From positions 62,001 to 126,000 of the forward strand of contig WHVD01000072.1 in NCBI GenBank assembly GCA_015178975.1: a stretch of 64,000 nt of DNA. Direction: 5' to 3'. Below the pieces are notes generated by a model. The model made no database searches. It saw only the letters and a list, made by a program, of their open reading frames with translations, and had not been told where the DNA came from. Made by a program: the position numbers and the translations under genes. Positions 58,902 through 64,000 of the stretch are shown here, piece after piece. Source of the DNA: Hysterangium stoloniferum (lineage: Eukaryota > Basidiomycota > Agaricomycetes > Hysterangiales > Hysterangiaceae). The first letter of the stretch is position 1; each line of letters starts with the position of its first letter.

Positions 58902-60430
58902 TTAGAATAGAAGATAGGAGGACACATAAGTCAAGTGACCAAACTCAGACTCAGACTCAGACTTGAATGACTGGCAGTGGTAGATTGCCAACACACAGAT
59001 AGTGCTATGGTAAGTACATGTGGGTACATATGGGTCCAAACTACACACAACTAACACTCCTACCTGGTGAGGATCCAAAGAATATGAGAAAGAAGAAAGG
59101 AAGCTCCCACCAAACATGAACAAGGAGCAAAAAGAAAATAGCATGGGAGCTCCCACCAAATGTAAAAACTTAATGTGAACCATAACAAAGGGGTGTGAAT
59201 CATTCTGAGAAAAAAGGGGGGAAGATGATCTAGGGGAAGAAGGGATAGCATAATTGGGGGAAGAGGGATGGGAATAATGTGGAGAGTGAACCAGACCAGA
59301 GAAAGCACCTCCTGCAAAATGAACTTGGGTAGAATTGGCATGATCAGGAGGACGAGATGATCCTGACATGATGTGGTTCTTTATGTGAGAAGGCATATCA
59401 TAAATTCAAGTAACTGAATGATGATTGGGCCTTCCACAATGATGACAGTGACCTTCATTAGTATTAAGAACTCGGGCCAAGGGGTCAGAAACCAAAAGTG
59501 GGCGAGCACACGCAAAGGCAGATAGCGGAGTACTTAGTATGAGACTTCTAGAGGTATAAGAGGGTATTCTGAGTTGATATTCTGATTGCCTAGTAACTAC
59601 AACTACAATGGGTTCATATACAAGTATTCAGCATCTAGAAAATACTAACTAGGAGAAAAGCAGAAAATGGTACTGACAAATAAGCTTGACTAGGAACAGG
59701 AAGGTTACAATTAGTTTGGAGGCCGTGAAATAACCGAGAGCAGGATTACGAGAAAAGGAAATAGTCTGAGGGTTACAAGTATATATAGACATATGTGAAA
59801 CATAGAGTAGAACAGATCATCATAATAAGAAGGGATGTATCAGAGTTTAATCAGATAGTACAAGTATATTTTGATGGGGGCATAAGTGGAGTTTGATCAC
59901 CATGAAAGCATACGTCAGCATCGGGAGACCAACGGTTTCTGATGTGATGACTTGAACGATAACTTGAATTGTCAATAGGTGGCAATAACCTCAGGGACCA
60001 TCGGGTTGCGACACGGTCATAACAATTAGCAGGATTGCACCAGCGATACCCTTTGTCATCCTCTAAGGGATGATTAGGGATAGTTCCATATTCTGATTTC
60101 TGACCTGAAAACTACAAATCTCCTGTATTAGTTCATCCACCCCAGGCTAAAAATGAAGTCTCAATTGGCTCAGTTTTGATATCGATAACTGAGGTGGAGG
60201 AACCAATGAGAATGTCAATGATATCAGAAAGTGATGGTTCAGTCTTCGCAGCAAGAATGCTAGTGAAAACAGTATAATAGGAAGGATGGAGACCAATAAG
60301 AATGATGTCACCAATAAAAGCATCACTGAATGGAACTCAGAATCTATGTTCCCAACTCTGGAACACTTCATTTGCATGTGCTGCAATATGCACATGATCA
60401 CCCTACCTCTGGTCAATTTGGCTCAAACAA
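58902..60430 (-). pseudogene. Ty1/copia Gag fragment, split by a solo LTR
   Basis: On the minus strand from the right: GDIILIGLHPSYYTVFTSIL, TEPSLSDIIDILIGSS, IETSFLAWGG, GYRWCNPAN. After removal of the LTR at 59,462-60,024 it continues in frame as EGHCHHCGRPNHHSVT, a stop, then IYDMPSHIKNHIMSGSS and ANSTQVHFAGGAFSG. The CCHC zinc knuckle lacks its last Cys because that codon is TGA. It is not functional. Confidence 0.7.
59462..60024 (-). mobile_element. Solo LTR, family 3, CG-decayed and internally deleted, TSD attag
   Basis: It aligns with 48,703-49,425 but lacks an internal stretch of about 180 bp that contains the conserved module. Perfect attag duplications flank it (59,457-59,461 and 60,025-60,029). 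Most CG sites of the sibling are TG or CA here. Confidence 0.85.
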
Positions 60431-60937
60431 GACTCTCAGTATCATCTGGCAAGCTTACACTTAGCCAGGCATCCAAGAGCTTATCAAGCATTATTGCAAA
60501 CCTTGCACCACCTGTATATGATCCAAAGCCCCAAACCTTATGGCTTACTCAAGCAACTTCCCAGGGATCTGTGGATTTCAATTTCCATGGACTTCATTGA
60601 ACACCTCCTTGTGTCACTTTCCTTTCCTTCCATCCTAGTCACTGTTGACAGATTCTCTAAGCAGAGCATTTCTATACCAAAATATGACCCAATTACCTTC
60701 CATGAACTTGCAAAACAATTCATCATCCATGTTTTCTCCACACAGGGTTCTAAATTCATCTCACACTTCTTCAGGTTACTTGGAACTGCCCTTGATATGA
60801 AACTACACTTCACTTTGGAATATCATGCAGAAGGTGATGGTCAGACTCAAAAGTCAACGAAACATTGAAAAATACCCCTTGAATCTATTGCAACTACCAA
60901 CAGGATAATTGGTCAGACCTCCTGCCTCTAGCTGAGT
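60431..60937 (+). pseudogene. Ty3/gypsy integrase fragment
   Basis: Across two frames the core reads LIKHYCKPCTTC-like zinc region, WISISMDFIEHL, ILVTVDRFSKQSISIP, FIIHVFSTQGSKFISHFFR and ALDMKLHFTLEYHAEGDGQT. The first Asp (MDFIE) and the second region (first D of the D,D-35-E triad in related enzymes) are partly preserved, but stops follow near 60,868. It is a relative of the integrase at 6,640-8,350. Confidence 0.7.
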
Positions 60938-61100
60938 TTGCCTAGGAGGATGACCAAAAACTTTATAAGTTATTTATCCACTCAAGTATATGTGTTTATA
61001 TTTTCTGTAGAATTAATATTTCATCAAATTCAATCCATCAGGTGACACTCTGGAGAATAAGGAAATATTTAGTGATTGACCTTTCACTTATTGATAGTTA
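60938..61100 (-). repeat. AT-rich dispersed repeat, third copy
   Basis: It begins CTAGGAGGATGACC and matches the reverse complement of about 240-386 (ATCAGATGACATTCTGGAGAATAAGG region). It cuts the integrase fragment. Confidence 0.65.
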
Positions 61101-62469
61101 TATTACCTGAGCCAATCTGAACAACAATTGTTTTAGATTTGGAATAGTTGTTATTCAAGCAATAAATGCTATATTTCTAATTTTCACTCAAAGTACTCTG
61201 TGAGACATTTGTATCAACCACAGCCTTACTCCATAATGACAGGTATTATTTCAGGCACTCCAAACATCCTTCCACAATCATTATTCATCCAGCATCCTGA
61301 CATTGGTCCCCCTAATTGTGGTATCTTTGTTGGTAGTGCCAAATGCCAGCTCTGGTATCTTTGTTGATAGTGCCTCAATACTTGATCACATAACTTTTAT
61401 ATTACCTTCCATGACCATGTCATATTGAGGGCTTCTGCACATTCCAGCTCCCTGTTTATTCTCAATCACACTTATACCCCACTTCCCTTCCCTTCTACTC
61501 ATCTGTCTGTCATTAAATTTTCTAGTATAAATTATTGTCTTATATTCTACTAATACTAAGATCCAGTTCAAAGATTGAGTTAGAACCTACCTGTTAGGAA
61601 CCACATCATTCAGGTCCCAGTGTGTTTTTTCAATCTATACTATTTTTGACATCCTAATATTAATATTACTAATAACAATATCTCTTATAACAATATATTA
61701 ACAACACACCTACTTAATGACTTCATTTTCTAGCCACTCCATCCCATTCCTTGCTGATGGTATTCTATTATTCCTTCCATCACTTCACCACATCATTTGC
61801 GACCTCAGAGTATTGATCATTTTTCTTTGGTCTTGTATTTCTTTTCTTGATCCTCTGTTCCATTTTCCTAATTTCTTGTGTTCTCAGAGTATTGATCTTT
61901 TTTCTATGGTCTTTTATTTCTTTTCTTGATCTTCTGTTCCATTTTCCTAATTTCCTGTATTCTGTTAATATAAAATCTCCATTCTCAGTCCTCCATGTTT
62001 CCATTTACATTGGTATGAAACCTGATCCTGTACACTACTACCCTTCAGTTTAAATATTGACTCAGAATACCCATTTTGAATCCCCTCTCATTTGGAGAAG
62101 CTTATGGAATAATAACTCTTAGTATCCCAAGCCTCTGGTACATAATTACACTGGGTACTGTACATTTATTTAAAATCTTTTCAACATATCAATGAGGATG
62201 GAATAACAGTCCACAAAGGATGTAACAGAATAGTCAGTTATAGAACAGTTTAACAATGTTGTTTAACTGAATTTACTGGTATTTACTTGTGCTTAATTGG
62301 AATTTATTGGAATTTGATTGGCTGAAATTTACTGAAATTTTATTGGATTTAGTGGATTTACAAGTTAATTGGTATTTCATTTAATTGACTGGCATGTTTC
62401 TCCATTTCCCACCATTCTGAAATTTATTGTAATTGTTTTTAAGGACTGCAGCCACTGTTAGAGTTAGGT
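61101..62469. other. AT-rich, no gene recognised
   Basis: The stretch holds a 79-bp tandem pair (61,806-61,963) and a degenerate short repeat of 'aatttattgg' type near 62,270-62,370. No coding domain is seen. Confidence 0.5.
61806..61963. repeat. 79-bp tandem duplication
   Basis: Two copies of a 79-bp unit starting CAGAGTATTGATC lie head to tail (61,806-61,884 and 61,885-61,963) with a few differences. Confidence 0.9.
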
Positions 62470-62875
62470 AATAATACATGGGTCCACACCCAGCACCCTT
62501 GTGGAATCCCCACATGTGCACACTTGTGATGTAATGTGCCTGGTGGCACAACACAAGTGAGGCAGCCTGGGAGGGCCTGTCACACATGCCCACACACATG
62601 TGTTTGTGACATATGTATGTGCCCAGTAGCACAATGCGAGTGAGGTGGCATGAGGGCCTATTGCATCTGCCAGCACCCACATGCACATTGTGTTTGCAAA
62701 CATGTGCCCGAACTGGTGCAGTGGTGACCCCCAACCCCCCCACACATATGTAATATGCCAGGTTGCAAGGTGGGGGGTGAGAGGCCATTGCACCTGCCAG
62801 CACCCTTGTGGAACACCCACATGAGCACATCTGTGATGTAATACACCTGGTTGCACAATGCAAGTGAGGCCAGCA
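62470..62875. repeat. CG-poor minisatellite, array 1
   Basis: Degenerate units of roughly 100-120 bp share the cores GTGAGGTGGCATGAGGGCC, TGCACCTGCCAGCACCC and GTGATGTAATGTGCCTGGT. CG is almost absent while TG and CA are abundant. Long open frames on the minus strand (62,381-63,245) follow from the repeat structure rather than from a gene. Confidence 0.75.
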
Positions 62876-63289
62876 TTACGCTGAGACTTAAGGGTGGCAG
62901 GGCAGTGGGCAGTGGGATGAAAGGGTGTAGAGATATGTGGGAGACAGTCCATGATGCTGGTTGTAGTCCTGGCATTGTCATGAAACTTGAAGGGGAATTG
63001 GTGTAGTTTTTGATCATGGGTGCTGAAGTGGCAGTGCAGCTGGGTGAGATTTGATTGTATGGAGAAATATGAAGTGTAAAGGGGCCATACGGACTGCATG
63101 GGCTATGGATGATGTTCAAGTGTGAGAGATGGTTATTGATGCATGAAACCACACCTAACACTTCCAGCCATGCTTGTTGCAATGAGCAGTCATACAACTG
63201 CAGAGAAAAAGCACTGCTGGATCCCTGAGACTCTGAGATTTCCATGGTTCCAAGAACTAAAATAAATGGCAGGTTTAGAACAGTGCAGG

Positions 63290-63620
63290 GGGCACATCAT
63301 ACCCACATGTGTGTTCATGACATACATACATGCCTGGTTGGGTGATGTGAGTGAGGTGGCAAATGAGGGCCAATTGCACCTGCCAACAACCATGCAAAGT
63401 ACATGTCATGAACACACACAACACAAGTGAGGTGGTGCATGAGGGTCCATTGTGCCTGCCAGCAACCATGCAAAGTGCATGTGATGAACGTGTGTGACAT
63501 GAGTGAGGTGGTGCATGAGGGCTCATTGTGCCTGCCAGCAACCATGTCACAAACACATGTGACATGAGTGAGGTGGTGCATAAGGGCCCATTGCACCTGC
63601 CAGCAACTATGTGCTTGGCA
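63290..63620. repeat. CG-poor minisatellite, array 2
   Basis: Units of about 80-90 bp share GTGAGGTGGTGCATGAGGG, TTGTGCCTGCCAGCAACCATG and CATGTGACATGA. It is related to array 1 and separated from it by about 410 bp of non-repeat DNA. Confidence 0.8.
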
Positions 63621-64000
63621 ATCCACATGAGTTGGAATGTCATCATGGTGACACATGATGGCAATTTGTGTGACAATGGTGTGCTATTGTGGGTGTGGGA
63701 AAGCTAAGGCTCACTTCACTCGCAGATACAGACTGTGGGAACCTGGCTGCTCACTTTGCTCACAGATGCTGACCAATGCTGACAAATAGTGACTAAGCAG
63801 CACTCATGGACCCACCAATGTGAATTCACTTATACACAAGCCTGAAAACCCTTGTTATGCTGTGGGGTGGTTGCTTTGCAACCTGCCCTACTGCTCACTG
63901 CAGGCTCTGGCTTGTGGGGGGGCCCCCCCGCATCAACAACTTTTAAGTATTTCTAAAGCTCATTGTTTGAGAAAGGAAAGTCTTCAAAGAACGGAAAGTC
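63621..64000. other. No recognisable gene
   Basis: TG-rich DNA with a GGGGGGGCCCCCCC palindromic run near 63,917-63,929. I see no coding sequence before the window ends. Confidence 0.45.

Noticed and set aside
62470-63620. CRISPR-like repeat array
   Set aside because: Repeats are long, degenerate and without uniform spacers, and the DNA is eukaryotic.
62381-63676. Long Cys/His-rich minus-strand frames
   Set aside because: They result from a degenerate minisatellite. The Cys and His spacing simply follows the repeat unit.

Overview
This window looks like nuclear DNA of a filamentous fungus, most likely a basidiomycete of the Agaricomycotina. The evidence is short GT..AG introns, chromodomain Ty3/gypsy elements, a tyrosine-recombinase retroelement that resembles Ngaro, a Helitron with Rep and PIF1-type helicase, and two large NLR-type genes (SesB-like alpha/beta hydrolase, NB-ARC, TPR). 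The species cannot be named from the sequence. Most of the window is transposon-derived and visibly poor in CG dinucleotides. Cellular genes are confined to about 10.5-24 kb and its second copy at 24.6-44.2 kb.

Layout. 0-10 kb: a decayed gypsy element on the minus strand and a 3' gypsy part on the plus strand, with several solo LTRs. 10.5-12.0 kb: an apparently intact aldo-keto reductase gene (minus). 13.9-15.7 kb: the 5' half of a mitochondrial DNA polymerase gamma gene (MIP1-like, minus, broken). 15.9-17.6 kb: an unrecognised minus-strand locus. 17.9-23.8 kb: NLR copy A, cut off by a gypsy 3' LTR. 24.6-44.2 kb: a second, direct copy of 11.0-23.8 kb. It is enlarged by a hairpin element (26.2 kb), a 1.57-kb LTR-like insertion (26.7-28.3 kb) and an Ngaro-like element (28.7-34.1 kb). 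44.2-50.9 kb: nested and solo LTRs and a decayed tRNA-like sequence. 50.9-54.1 kb: a broken Helitron. 54.1-55.3 kb: a gypsy 3' end. 56.7-61 kb: copia and gypsy fragments. 61-64 kb: AT-rich DNA and a CG-poor minisatellite.

Main observations. The two ~12-kb copies provide natural empty sites that date the insertions. CG-to-TG/CA decay is strong in the left part of copy B (24.6-33.8 kb) and nearly absent in its right part, so the two parts of one duplication have had different mutational histories. Both MIP1 copies and both NLR copies are damaged, by different lesions. The NLR repeat arrays have evolved separately: copy A is homogenised with a 504-bp higher-order unit, copy B is heterogeneous. 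A ~50-nt module with a predicted conserved hairpin recurs near the 3' end of several otherwise unlike LTRs. At least three gypsy 3' ends carry an antisense coiled-coil ORF between integrase and the 3' LTR, once with its own TATA box.
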